From positions 817,277-881,276 of the forward strand of contig VXBA01001192.1 of NCBI GenBank assembly GCA_013399895.1: a stretch of DNA of 64,000 nucleotides. The letters are read 5' to 3'. The notes under the pieces were generated by a model. The model worked only from the letters and a program-made list of their open reading frames with translations, searched no databases and had not been told where the DNA came from. Origin of the DNA: Serilophus lunatus. Lineage: Eukaryota > Chordata > Aves > Passeriformes > Eurylaimidae. The stretch's first letter is position 1. Every line of letters begins with the position of its first letter. A program made the translations under genes and the position numbers. Shown in pieces: positions 1-12,324 of the stretch.

Positions 1-621
1 CATCTGTTACCGTTCACATTCTTGAAGTAACCATGGAAGAGATGGAAGGGCACGGCAATTCCCAACCCATATACTTAAAAAATTAAATACTACTAAGTGT
101 CTTTCTGCTATCTATGCACATCACTGAAAATGTTTGATTGATAAGACTTGTCTGGAAATTAAATTTGGTATATTTCCCAGCTTGCTTGTAGTTATATACC
201 CTTATTATGAATAGATATGGAATTGTAATGGAAATAATTACAGCTCCGTTACTGAGACAAAATGTATTTCATCTTATTGTCTTTCTGAAAACTTAGCATA
301 TTATGGGTTAGCTACTAGTTTATTCCCGCTTAGCAAAGGGTTGAATTAACAGGTCAGTGACAATAGAGCTAATGAATGACAATGCAAACCTACTTATTAT
401 AATGTTCAGGAAGGAGCTTCATGCTAGAGAGCAGAATTTCAATTGTTCTCATTTATTAGGGCAATATTTCTCTGCAGGTTTGATGAGATTAAGTTCCATT
501 AAAAGCTTTACCTAATTTTAAGGAACTATGTAATGAATTTCTAAACCATCAAACAGATGGTTTGTTACTGGCAATAAAGTGGGTTAATTATTAACATCCT
601 ATTCTGTTCTTGACCTATGCA
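1..621. other. Unique AT-rich non-coding DNA
   Basis: No open frame of note, no repeat I recognise and no RNA gene. Base composition is AT-rich, as in most of the window. Confidence 0.6.
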
Positions 622-751
622 GTCACAGAATAATCTGAGATGGAAGGGACCCACAAGGATTATCACGTCCAACTTTTTGGCCTATACATGGATCAAACCC
701 ACAAACTAGGCAGTATAAGCGTCATGCTCTAACCAACTCAGCTAATGTCAG
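622..751 (-). mobile_element. tRNA-Ile-derived SINE with CR1-like tail (TguSINE1-like)
   Basis: Read on the minus strand, the element begins with a tRNA-like head. A box A-like block, TAGCTGAGTTGGTTAGAGC, lies at 744-726 and a box B-like block, GGTTTGATCC, at 699-690. The bases between them (GCTTATACTGCC) resemble the anticodon arm of tRNA-Ile. The head is followed by a tail (680-622) ending in TTATTCTGTGAC, which resembles the 3' terminus of CR1 LINEs. From family knowledge, a tRNA-Ile head with a CR1 tail is the structure of TguSINE1, a SINE known from passerines and mobilised by CR1. The copy is diverged: box A carries TGAG where tRNA-Ile has TCAG, and the anticodon loop reads TTAT. It is therefore an old retroposon and not a working tRNA gene. 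No clear target duplication was seen. Confidence 0.75.
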
Positions 752-3700
752 GGTCCAGTGGTGAATAAGTAAAGTAACGGTGCAGAATTTTTAGGTGCCT
801 AAAAATCACGGAGAAGTTTATATTGTGCTTAGATGCATCATTTTAGATGTCCAGAAAGTAAGAATGCTGGTAGAACAAGTCTAGTAAATGGCCGATGTCA
901 GTAGATGCTGATGTCATGTGGATTTGGCATTTAGGTCTAGTCAACAGTTGTAATTCTAAAAGAAAGGAAAGTGAAATGGGGTAGATACACTGAAAAATCT
1001 ATGTCTGTCTTTAAAAAGAACTGTCTTTATCTGCTCAAAAAAACATATTTTCTTCGTACCCATTGCAAAAAATCTCTGTTTCTGATTATTGAATATTCAC
1101 TAGGAACTGCTTGTGAGTCACCTATAATAAAACTACTAAAGAATTATCCATAAAAGCTGCTTACTAGATAATTCTTAATATCAAATACAGCTAGGAGAAC
1201 TTCAACTTGCTTGTTGATAATTTACTAATAAGAAAATGTTGTATTGGGGGGGGGGGGGGGGGGTGATGAATTGATTGATTCCTTCTAGTAATTAAGTTGT
1301 AGTTCTCAGTCCAGCTAGATCCCAATGGACTATCCATGAAGTCAAACTAGAAATTAAAAGGAGTAACAAGTACATAAATGCCCTAAAAAATCATGGTGAA
1401 TGAGTCTTTCCTTGTCACAAAAGCCCAGCACTACAGCTGAAACTCGCTTGTCAGTAAGAAGAGCTACATTACATATCCTTACAGAGTAGGAAGGATTTTC
1501 ATGACTGTCTTCAGATTGAACTAAATTGTAATGCTGGTCCTGTTTCTTTTATACAGTATGTAACAAATATGTTACTTTAAAATATGGTTCTAACCATAAT
1601 GAATAGTAAAATTTCCACTGCCCTGAGTAGGACAGTAATCTCAATATATCCTCCAAGTTGCTTGTTTCAAGTAATCTTTTTAAAGTTGACTTCTTTAACA
1701 TGGGTTACACATGCTTGCATTCTTTGGGGCTGAACAGTGTCTGTGAGCTCAGCAACTGTCTATATATGAAAGTTAAAACACAAGGCTCCAACTGGCATTA
1801 TAACTGATGAACTGGAAGGCTTCAGTTAAAAGTTATGCACTTGGGTATTGCTTTTAGCAGCTGAAAGTTGGTCAGTCATGACATCCCTTTTGCTTCAACA
1901 TAAGGAGGAGGACAGACAAACTGTTCAGTTTCAACACTTACAGCTTGGATATAGCTACTATTTACTACTGAATTCTGTCTTAAGTAGCACAGAGATCTTT
2001 AATAAAGGCAGAATGCAGAAAAATTGTATCCTTCAGCCAAACAGCATGCATATGTCACTGTCAAATGCAAGCAGAGCCAATGCAGTATGGTTTTGCAAAT
2101 CCTTCTCTGTCTGTGAAAGGACAAAGACAAGAGGAAAATTCAGAGATTCATAATATATAGCCATGGAAAAATGTGGTACCTCACCTCTGGGTCTCTGTAA
2201 AAGAAACATCCTTTGAGGCACTAAATGACTTTGGCACTGAGAGGTAAACTGCTTGCATGCTATTTTGAACAGAAATGCCTTCCCTGTGTAAGATTTCAGC
2301 TTTTTCTTGTTTCACATCTTTAGCACATATAAAACTGTCTGAATAATGGAGAAACAATAGTGATTTTCATCCAAGTATCCCAAATTGGGGTATTTTTTTA
2401 GTGAATTGCTACATTTTTTTTTAATGTGAAACATGGAAGACCTTCAGAGAAGATGCTTGATGAATATATAAAGAAAATATATTACACTCCAAAATATACT
2501 CCAAACAATGTTTATTCCTCAGAAATTCACATTTAAGAAGCCATTTCCAAGAAAGAGAAGGATTCTAACTAATACAATAAACTTGAAGCAGATCTCAGAT
2601 GGGTGCCGTACAACAGGACTGAAGTTAAGAAAAATAAAAACTCTAGACATAAAACCAAAATACTGACTGTCAAATAGGTTTATTATTGAATAAACTGCTT
2701 AGCAAATCACCAAGGAATGAGTATAATAAAAATTGTATTTAATTGTACTGTCTTCAGAATCCAGTTTGTTGGGAGCTAAGGTGATGTTATAAAGTTAATT
2801 CAATTAGAAGCAAGACTTAGATTAGCTCTACAAACCCTTCCCTACAGCAGTCCTGCTCCCTGGTGAAAATTCACAGCCTCCAGCAACACTCAAATCCAAA
2901 GAGAGCTGCACCCAGACTGAATCAAACCAAAACCCATAAAAATCAGAAGAAACATTGTGAGGAGAGGGTCATAGTTAGACATTTTTCTCACTCATTGATT
3001 TTGCTAATCATTTTTCATTAACCTCTTTTGTGGTAAGAAGGGAAATCAGTTTAGCCACACAACACTCAGTTGTTGGAAAAAGCACCATCAACCTTGCATC
3101 TACTAGCCAGTGGCAACCCTACAATGTATGAAGAGACTGAGACTGATGAGGCTGATGAGTCCTGGCTTGGGATATGAGGGATTTAATGCCCTCCAGATTT
3201 ATTCTCTGTCTCCTGAATAAACAATGACAACAAAGGATCACCTGGAATAACACAAACTCTTCATGCTTTGGGTGTGAAAGCTGAGCTCAAGCCCTCTTCA
3301 CAAGACCTGCTAATATCTTAAGTCTGTGTCATTTGGGGTGAGGGGTGACAGAACCAAATCCTTAAGAAATTTACACTGGTATTACACCTAAGCTAACGAA
3401 GTCCAAGGTTTCTGAGATGGCCTTTCACATCATGGAGGAGGAATATATAGCCAAGACGGTAGAAAGTGTCTTACAGCTTCTTTTTTTTCTTTTTAATCCA
3501 GAGAAAAGATCATGAGGTAAATGCTGAAATCTGCTGTGTCCATTTTTTTAGTTCATTTGCCTAACAACCCATGTTTACATAAAATGCATGACAGATGCCC
3601 TGGGAAATTTTCTGACCTACTTACTAAAAGCAGTGCTGAGTATTTGATTTCCTTAAATGAAAGTAGACAAGTTCTCAGGTTAAATGTTGTTTGGTTTGTC

Positions 3701-4267
3701 TTACAGATAAACAGACAAGGCAGAAAGTAGACTATAATGAAAAACTTTGGTTTGTTTTCCTTTTATTTTCTTTTAAGACATCACAATTCACAAATGATCA
3801 GCAACATAAACTCCTGCTTCCACAAATATATAGGCAGCCCAACTCCTTTGAGCAACGATATTGATGAGAGATCTTTACATCATTCTCCCTTATCACAATA
3901 TTTCTGTGTCAGGATATATTTGTGTGTAATTGGCAGCAATATGTCAGGAATATCTGGGATACTGTCTCAAAAACTAGCATTTTGAGGAGTGAGAGTCACT
4001 TTCCTTCACTTCTTTCATTTTCTTTTCTAGAAAGCTCTTTAAGTCACACAATATAATTAATTTGAACCAACATTAAGTCAAAGGTCTTGGCAGAATGAGG
4101 CCATGTTCCATTCTGAAAACAAAGTCAAAGTACCCTAGTTCCAATTACACTTCTACTTCAATTACACCACATATTTTTAGGGAGAACTAGATTCATCTAT
4201 TACATCTATCTAATTGCTATAGATAATCAAAGAAGCAAAAAGCCTAAAAAAAAGTATATGTTGTCAG
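752..4267. other. Unique non-coding DNA
   Basis: AT-rich DNA with no recognisable repeat except a G homopolymer at 1246-1263 and short T runs near 2415 and 3481. Open frames of about 60-100 codons (for example 1848-2153 on the plus strand) have no recognisable domain, overlap frames on the other strand and look like chance. Confidence 0.5.
1246..1263 (+). repeat. G homopolymer (18 bases)
   Basis: Eighteen consecutive G residues in AT-rich surroundings. Such runs form quadruplexes and are error-prone in sequencing, so the exact length is doubtful. Confidence 0.9.
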
Positions 4268-4540
4268 TGTTATGGGTATGAGGGGAGGAGGTGGTCTTGA
4301 AAGTTTTTTGGGTGTTTTGAAGGAGAAGGAGGGAGGGAAGGGTGTTTGGGAGGGTGTTTTGGGATGATCCACTTGTTTGCCCTGTTTGAAAACTGTTTTG
4401 TTTTTTTTTTTTAGAAACCTGAAGGAAAGCTGAAAGTCTGGAAAATCTGCAGACACTCCTCCCCTGCCCTCGCTCTCTGTGTGCTGGAGCAGGGGCTCTC
4501 CCCGGGCTGAGTGGGGACCGGGGAGCCACTGCTCCTGTCC

Positions 4541-4750
4541 GATCTCTCCCGGGCCGAGGGAAGGCGAGGGCTGCTCCCAGCTGTTCCTCCTACTGCAGTT
4601 TCCTGGGGCTGGGCTGGGACCAGGACAGCCCTCGCTCCAGCCCACTCTCTCCCGGGGCCAGGGGAGGGGGACGGCTGCTCCCGGCTCTTCTCCCCTCCCA
4701 TCGCAGTTTCCCAGAGCCAGGCTGGGGCTGGGGCAGCCCTTGCCCCAGCG
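4541..4750 (+). repeat. Tandem duplication of about 103 bp inside LTR A
   Basis: Two adjacent units share, in order, TCTCTCCCGGG, GGCTGCTCCC, CTGTTCCTCC or CTCTTCTCCC, GCAGTTTCC, GGCTGGG and CAGCCCT. The first unit starts near 4541 and the second near 4644, giving a period of 103. A partial third copy may precede them near 4496. Tandem duplication in U3 is common in retroviral LTRs, where it can duplicate enhancer sites. Confidence 0.7.
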
Positions 4751-5163
4751 CAACTGGGCTTCAGCAGGCACTGTCGGCCCTGTGCTGCCATGGGGGAGTG
4801 CGTCTCTGGGTGGTTCCCAGGCTGTCCCAGTCCCCGTTACCTGCGGTGGGTCTCGGCAGTGGTGGGGACGGCTGGCAGGAGTTGCGCACCGTGGCACGGA
4901 CTGCCCGCCAGCCCTCCCTTGCCAAGGGTGCCCCAGCAGGGTCCGTGTGGGTCCTGGCCACAGCGGGCAACTGATGAACCGGGCGTTCCGCATCCCTGCC
5001 TGGGGTGGCTGGAACGGGCGGCCATGCAGTGGCCTCTTTGGACAGCCAGGAATAGCGCCGGCACTCTGGGGATCCCTCTTGAGGGGTCCCTGCGAGCAGC
5101 GAGTGCTCCACGGGCACGGCTAATGGCGCCTCTGGGTCCCGGCCACGTGCGTTTCGGTGGGAA

Positions 5164-5172
5164 CCGCCATTT
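5164..5172 (+). promoter_or_regulatory. YY1-like site in LTR A
   Basis: CCGCCATTTTG matches the YY1 core CGCCATNTT. The same motif occurs in LTR C at almost the same distance from its TATA box. Confidence 0.5.
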
Positions 5173-5205
5173 TGCCTGGAGTGAAGATCCTGAAAAAAGG
5201 CGGAG

Positions 5206-5224
5206 CCAATTGCCGCCAGCCAAT
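5206..5224 (+). promoter_or_regulatory. Paired CCAAT boxes in LTR A
   Basis: GCCAAT at 5205-5210 and GCCAATCAG starting at 5219. The second is a full NF-Y type site (CCAATCAG), about 55 bp upstream of the TATA box, a normal promoter distance. Confidence 0.6.
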
Positions 5225-5278
5225 CAGAAGACAGCCTGGCTGGGAAGAAGGCGTCCGATTGACACGAAACTTGGAGGG

Positions 5279-5287
5279 CATAAAAAG
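5279..5287 (+). promoter_or_regulatory. TATA box of LTR A
   Basis: CATAAAAAG lies downstream of the CCAAT boxes and about 400 bp before the poly(A) signal, as expected at the U3/R boundary. Transcription would start near 5310. Confidence 0.6.
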
Positions 5288-5694
5288 CACGAACATGGAA
5301 GTCCTCGCTCTCTTCAGCTTCCTCCCCAGCTGGGAGCAGCACGGCCCCCCTCCTCCCGGCTTCCAGACCGCAGGGCTTGACTCCACCCACCTCCATCAAT
5401 GCCGTAGCCAAGTCAGCCTAATCGCAAATGATAGCTTCCCCGTGGGTCTCCCTGGGGGGGGTGCTTTTCACCATTTTGTATTTTGCAGGGACTTCAAGAG
5501 CTGGGCGTGTTCCATCAGAGAGATAGAGGCGGCTTCCCTTTTTCCTTCCTCTGCTTTTTCTCAGCCAGCCACTTAGCCTTGAGAAGCAGTTTGGGTTTTT
5601 TGTTTCCTTCGCGTGACAATTGTCAGGAGTTGTTTTGTGTATTTTTTTTAAGTCTGGGAAAATCCAAAAGATTTTCCTGGTCGAGCCCCTAGAC

Positions 5695-5700
5695 AATAAA
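5695..5700 (+). terminator. Poly(A) signal AATAAA of LTR A
   Basis: AATAAACTGTTACC aligns with AATAAACTGTTTCC of copy B. In both copies the signal ends 87 bases before the last base of the LTR. Confidence 0.7.
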
Positions 5701-5787
5701 CTGTTACCTGCTGTTGTATACGTTCAGTTATCCGTCATCATTGTTGTGCCCGGCCCCTTGGTGATAAAAGTGGTTCAAACCACCACA

Positions 5788-8700
5788 GCTAGCCACAGAG
5801 ATGGGGGTTTATATGAAAACTGTGTCACAGATCGCAAATCTTCTTTGATACTCTTCTGCATTGACTTCAGTGGAACAATGCTGAAGACCTAGTTCAGAAG
5901 TCTAATAGACTTTGAATTTTTTTAATTATATTTTTAGAACACTTGCATTAGTTATTGAGTTAGTTATGAGGCTTGTGAAAAATAATTCAAGTCCAAAGTT
6001 TCCAAACTCTCCCCGTCTCACACAACAAGCTAGAATTTACTTTAACTTGGCAAGAAATCAAACAAATAAACAATAACTCTAGGTCATGCAGAGACATTTT
6101 TTCCATAAATATCTTTTTTTGGAATGTGGTAGTATTTGTTTGAGAACTTGCTTCAGACATCGCATAAAAAAATTACTGCCCAGACCTGTCAAGATTCAAT
6201 CTGGTTATCCAAAGAATAAAATAAACAGCTTAAATTAACTAAGTAATATATTTATATTATTTATATTATTTATATTTATATTATATATTTAATTATATCA
6301 AATTATAATATAATAATATATTAACAATTAATAATGCCACATACTATAATAATTATTAATCATATAATATATAAAATTTAGTGGATGTAAAGGGAATAAT
6401 AGTTGTCTTTGAAAATATAACTTAGAATCAATTAAAAAAATGACATGTATTTTTGTGCAGCTTGCTTCAGATGTGAGGGGAAAATAACATGTCAGCTCCC
6501 ACTAGGCACAAGATTATTTCAGCAGGACTATCATTCATGCCTCAAAAAGTTGTTATTATTAACTTAATAATTATGTTAATTAATAATGGGAATTATTGGT
6601 AATTATTACCATAAAATTTTAAACAAAAGATTTAAAAATTTATTTCTTTTAGGTTTTAACTCCTTTGAACTGCTTTTACACCTTTTGAATTTTTTTCAGC
6701 TCTTTATTCATAGAACATATTTGAACACTTTCAGAGTTCAAAACTCACTGACCAGCTTATTTTAGATGTTTCATATGTGGAGGATGTAATGTTTAATACC
6801 AAATTTACTCATTTAAGGATAGTGATTGTCACACAGTATTTCTGAAGAAAGAGACAATATATTGCATAAAATAATATTAGCGTAAATTACACTTAACAAA
6901 ATTTATAACAACTGCAATATACAATTTAATCAAAATACCATTGTGATTCCCATTGTCCATCTTCATATGTTTATTGTTATGATGCTGTGCATATGTGGGT
7001 TGAAATCATTGCTTTCTTCAAAACTCTTTTCACTGTTTTTACACTCTGTGTTATGCTGAGCACGCTGACCCTCTGCTTGCTGGGCTGGTTAACTCAACAC
7101 AGTCACACTCTTTTAGTGACCTCAGAGAGCACCCCCAGTTCAACCATGCAACAGCTGGTAGCTCTTTCTCCTAACCAAAGGCCACTCTCCAGTTCCCTTT
7201 GGCCTGAAATAAAATCAACTTCATTTGCAACAACTGGAGTCATTCACACCCTGCATTATTCACTGAGTTTCACAGGCACATCTTCCATGCCCATTCTGAA
7301 CCTTTTTCCATCAGTCACAGCCATGAAGAACAGAACAATGTTTTTATTGTTTGAATGAAATACAGGAATGTAGGAATGGGACTTGAAAAGATTCAAGCAT
7401 TCCAGAGACATTCAAACAAACACTCACTAAAATTTTGAAAACAAAAAAAAGCACAAAATCTGCAGTAAGACAAGAGCTGATAAAATTGTGAAAGACTTCA
7501 TAGAAATCAAAATCAAACAGAGGAAAAAATAAATAAATAACTGAAATAATTTGACAAACAGTCTTACACTACAGGGGAATATGATTTTTAATAATTGCTT
7601 TCAAAATAACCCTTATGCTCAAGGTTTGAGCTGTCAGCTCAGTGTAGATGATGAAAATCAATAAAAAAATACAATTTCTTTAAGCAGTTGAATATTGCAA
7701 AGAAGAGAAAGCATTCTGTCTTGTCCATTTTAGAGCCTCTGCTTAGAAAGGATGTGCTCATTTCTGAAATGCCATGCTACCTTTTAGACTTGGTAGTCCT
7801 CAAGTATGCTCCCTGGCTACATCAGAGAACTGTCCAGCTCCACATGGTGCTGAGCTTTGAAAAAGTGAAAGAAGGTTTAAATCAACTCTTTCCAGAGTGA
7901 GAGATGTGTTTCTTTTTTTACTAAGCTCTTTCAGAGTTGATTTAAGCAGAGCATTCAGCAGAAATGTTGGTCTTTTGGTAGGTTATTTAATTTTCAGTTG
8001 AATCTGTCCGATCCAGCACAGCTACAAAAACGTTGCAATTTCGTTTCAAGGCAGGTTTTGCATTTTCAGGTATAATTCAAGATCAAATATTTCATTAGAG
8101 ACAGTGTACTTTTCACACTTGTTCTGTGGCACAGCTTTTCCCTAAGGATTGGAAATTTTTGAGGAAGGGCACAGTGGGTAAGTCATGAAAAAGCAATGAT
8201 TATGCTGGAGTTTCTAGAAAGAAAAAAATAATCACACTAAAACTTTTAACAAGATTTTCAAAGAGTATTCTTTCCCTGGATGATCATCAGCAAGTTCTCT
8301 GCAGTGATGAACTCCCTCTTATAGAGATTAAAAGAAAAAAATTGCTTGGCAATAGGAATTTCTGAAATACTGGATATCAATTCAAAATGGGTTTTGAGAG
8401 GATAAGGAATCTTTTGTGAAAGGGTCTCATAACTCAGTCGCCCCCTAACATTGTATTCTCTTATTGGTACCCTGATTATTTTTTTCAGGCAGGTGTTGTT
8501 TCTTTGGTGAAAAAAAATTTAAATCTTTTCAAATAATTTTGTGTTTAAGAGAGTATATTCTGACATCTGATGGTAAATCTTGAAAAGGGATCATTTAATA
8601 CTGATTGATCAGCAAGATTTTATGGAATCCTATGGTTACAGAATTTCCAAAGCAGTCGCCCTTCAAGGTGACATGAAAGGACTTCAAAGGGCTATAAGCA

Positions 8701-11600
8701 GAGATTCCTGTTTCCTCTACTGCAAACACCCATTTGTAACCATTCGTGTTGTGCCACAGAGCTGCTTTTTCTTTGGAAAATCACTTAAACCTGCCTATGC
8801 TGCCAGGAGTTGCAAGCCCATTGGAGACTATCCTTTTCTGCTTCACAGAACTGAATATTAAAGTCAACAAGCTAAGCAGACATCACAACAGTATCCAAGT
8901 GAAACCAATTGAATGACTGACTGATAACCTCTGGATAACAACATTCCAAAGTATGGCAGTATGGGACCATACACAAATCTGATCATACTTAGAACTGGTT
9001 TAAGGTATCAGAAATTGAGCTCTCCTGCCTTTTTTTTTTTTAATGCCATATCATGGGATACGCAGTTTTGAGTCAAGAAAAATATGTAATACTGTATTTT
9101 CTCCTTTCCACATTCAGATTTCAGAGAACCATGGGTTCTCCACAGGATAACTAATGCAGAAATTTTGGATCCAAGCTAGCCAATCAAACATATCTATATA
9201 TGTCTATAAATTACTGATGGGTACATCTTCCCTCTCATCTAGTTTCCAATGCTCTTTTCTTTCCTTCCTACATCCCTTAAGTCAGTGCTTCCAAGACAGT
9301 ATACTTTCAAAGAAAGAAGTACAAATGTTTCGAGCTGGCTTAGCAGAATTTTATTTTCCAATGAGTGCTTTCTTCTTCTTTGAACACAAGCATGAAAAAA
9401 TAGGCACTTTCACTTGAAACAGTAGGGTTTTTTTTAGTCTATCCACATTCCTCTTGGCATGAGGGTTTGTGTCTGGCTTGGTATAAGGAGTATAGAAAAG
9501 ATGTTCTAAAAATATAACCAAGAAAACATCTGAAAGGATATCTGATTTGAGATAAATTGTGCAAAATCCAATAAAAATTAAAGACTTTCCCTGAAAGATG
9601 ATCTGTATTTTGTGGATGTGTCAGTTGATCTAAAAAATAACATCACAACTCCTTACAAACTTTGCTGCCTTTATACAAGTGATCACGAGTTGGCTAGTTG
9701 AACTGCGTGAAAGTAAAAAGATGGCCAAAGCACCATAACTGAACTGGGAATATCCAGACAAAGTGAATGGGTTTTAACTGCATTGAAGAACACAAAAGAA
9801 TTAGGGTTTCTAGGTCATGGCCCTAACACAATCACTGTGCAACTCAAGAAAAGGATGATTTTAATGCATGTTCACAAGCAGAATATAACAGAATACCACT
9901 TTTCCTAGTAAAAGAGGTATATACTGACAACACATTACAATGTGCAACATAATGTATTATAGTATCCATCATCTAAGGATGGTAAAATTTAAAATGCTTT
10001 TGGAATATAAAATCACTGTGTTGGGGCCTTTCCTCCTTTCCTTGGAGTCAAGCAAGCTGTTTCTTCTTATCCTTCTGTCCCTTGTTTAAATGCCTTTATT
10101 ACTGCCAAAGCCATTTAACTCTATGCAGATTAATTTGTTCTCACAGAACAGGGATCTTAAGAGATAAGATGAGATTTCTGTGCGTCAGAACTGTGTTAAG
10201 AAATAGTGAACATCAATGAACAAGAAAAGTAAAGGGAAAAAAGTGAAAAGTGACAGAGGAAAGCCAAAGGCTGAGAAGACAAATGTGAAGGGAAGGATAA
10301 TTATGATTCTTTTACCTAGCAAAGATTAAAGAGAACCATATGAGCTTGGGAGCCACACTAATGACGAGCATGGGAGATTACACTGTAAGGAAGCATCCAG
10401 TTGCTGTAGTATCTTGTACTTAGGAAAGGAAAGAAGAAGAAAGTGAGATAGAAAATATATGGTTGAACTCTGGTCATTGATGATTGAGCTGCTAACAAGA
10501 AATCTGTTCACCAAGCTTTAGAGGAAAACATTGAAAAAAGACCCTATGGGGGGGTAAGTACTGAAGCTCTTGCTGTAGATTGAAAATTGGCAGAAGTACA
10601 AAGGTTATACTTAAAAAATGGCTTCCTTTTTAGTTTTATGAAACAAAATGTTGGTCTAAAAGATCATGTCCTCTAAATAGAGAAGCTTCAATAGCTAAGA
10701 CAATGTTGAAGCGTGCAAACGAAAAGAAACTAATTTGCTTCTATGAAACACAGATGTTTATTGCTCAGTACTCCTGATAAAAGACTAAAAGGGAGGAAGC
10801 TGCAAAATGACAGGCAGAAGGCGTAGCATTTGAGTACTAGTCCTCCACAGTTAGGATATGGTGGAAAGAAAAGAGAATTTTTGCAGTTCCATAGTTTGAA
10901 ATGCAATAATCCAAACAGCTGTCAGTAACAGAAACTGGACCTTTCAATAGATGCTGATGGCTCTTAATACCTTCCATTCATCTTCCTGTAGAACTGTTCA
11001 AATTCCAGCAAGGGCATTATACCTCATGTTTTATTGAGGAAATCCTCCCCATTTACAAGGGTATCAGAGCTATGGTGTTATGAAATGCATAAATTTACCA
11101 TTAAGACTTGCAGAAACCCAAAATATAAACTTGGAGGTAGCTGATGCTGCTGCACTGAGGCAGTGGTGAGCAGCTGAGACACAAATGGCTGGAAAAGTGC
11201 CTTTTGTTGCCATGAATGAAGTGAATCTTTAAAGAAAAGATAAAGAAAGGTCAGTGAGTTTGTCTATAGGATTTCTTTCTTGACTGGGAGAAGTTGTTGC
11301 CCAGAACTCTCTCAAGGTTGTCAGAAAAGTGAAGGAGCAGGCAACTTAGGCTGATTCCTCTGGCAGGACAAAGGAGGCAGTCTGTCCCTAAAGCATGAAT
11401 AGGCTTTGCTGCAGCTCAACAAATAACACTGGTTGTTCCTCCTGAGGTACAGAAATAACACGAAAACTCCAGAGAATAGACGACTCTATTGTTACAGCTT
11501 GATCTTGTAGAAAACCTGAAATACTGAAATATATATGGGGTGCCTAGAAAGCAGGTAAATTTAGTTCTTTAACAGGCCTTCTTAAAAGGATAAGAATCAG
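5788..11600. other. Unique AT-rich non-coding DNA
   Basis: No exon or large repeat recognised. Contains an AT-only tract at 6241-6370 and small A- and T-rich tracts. The frame at 8580-8861 (93 codons) and the one at 6987-7358 (123 codons) match no family I know and have no supporting splice or promoter context. Confidence 0.5.
6241..6370. repeat. AT-rich low-complexity tract
   Basis: Nearly pure A/T sequence built from TTATATTATT-like units, then TATAATAT-like units. Simple low-complexity DNA. Confidence 0.85.
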
Positions 11601-11985
11601 ACAATCATTTAATGATTTGGGTTGAAATAGACCTCAAATATAATCTAGTCCCAACACCCTTGACATGGGCGGAACCCTTCCACTAAATCAGGTTGCTGAA
11701 AGCCACTTCCTACCTGGCCACAAAATGTTCCACTTCTCTGGTCAGCCAGTTCTACTGCCTCAACATCCTTTGAGTAAAAAATTTATTCTTAATATCCAGT
11801 ATAAACCTGCCCTCCTTCACTTTAAAGCCATTACCCCTTGTCCTGTCACTACATCCCACTGTAAAAAGTCCCTCTCCAACCTTATTGTAGACTTCCTTCA
11901 GGTATTACAAGGCCATGATGGAAGGCCAGAGCCTTCCATTCTCCAGGCTAATGACGTGGTTCAGCCCAATGAGTCTCTACATGGA
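11601..11985 (-). mobile_element. CR1 LINE 3' fragment
   Basis: In antisense the sequence follows the CR1 3' region from its terminus: degenerate tail at 11601, then GGGTTGAAATAGACCTC, GGTTGCTGAAAGCC, ACTTTAAAGCCATTACCC, CTTGTCCTGTCACTACA, AAAAAGTCCCTCTCCAAC and TTCTCCAGGCTAATG. It covers the end of ORF2 and the 3' UTR and is 5'-truncated, as most bird CR1 copies are. Frames across it are broken. Confidence 0.88.
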
Positions 11986-12324
11986 TTTAAGTTCATAGAA
12001 TAAACAACTGACAACTGATTTCTAGGTCAGATATTTCCTGGCAAATAGAAATATGTGTAGAGGCTGTTGGTTTGAGAATGTTACCAAATAGGTCACAAAG
12101 TGCAAGGAAATTACTGATCTGGAGTTCACCATAGCCATCAGATACCAGCTAAGAATAAAGATAAAACACAAAAGTGAATCATCTATCTTCTTTCATAGAA
12201 GAAAATTAAAACTCAAAATGTTGCCCTATGTGGGCCTTCTGGCTCCAGGGTGATGGGAAAACTTTTAGAAGCAGGCTTGGTTTTCAGAGTAAGTAGAAAT
12301 GACCCAAGGAAGACTGTGGCCCAT

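Larger units (their letters stand above)
4268..5787 (+). mobile_element. GC-rich endogenous-retrovirus LTR, copy A (solo)
   Basis: The element has an LTR layout on the plus strand: GC-rich U3, YY1-like site (5164-5172), two CCAAT boxes (5206-5210, 5220-5224), TATA box (5279-5287), poly(A) signal (5695-5700) and the terminus CAAACCACCACA ending at 5787. The last 340 bases align by eye with 24210-24568 (copy B) and, more loosely, with the minus strand of 14660-14966 (copy C). The 3' end is firm. The 5' end is inferred from similarity of TGTTATGGGTATGAGGGG to the start of copy B; the flanks GTCAG and GCTAG match at only three of five positions, so it may lie elsewhere. No primer-binding site or gag/pol follows, so I call it a solo LTR. 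Long frames across its GC-rich part (up to 289 codons) exist on both strands and are best explained by lack of AT-rich stop codons. Confidence 0.68.

Noticed and set aside
726..744. A functional tRNA-Ile gene
   Set aside because: The anticodon and acceptor regions are degenerate and a CR1-like tail follows directly, so it is a SINE.
3130..3225. C/D-box snoRNA candidate (TGATGA near 3142, CTGA near 3214)
   Set aside because: No terminal stem flanks the boxes, and such short motifs are common by chance.
4244..5411. Long overlapping frames (up to 289 codons) on both strands
   Set aside because: They lie in the GC-rich LTR A, where stop codons are rare. Frames overlap in several phases on both strands, residues are low-complexity (Pro, Gly, Ala, Ser, Arg), and no domain is present.
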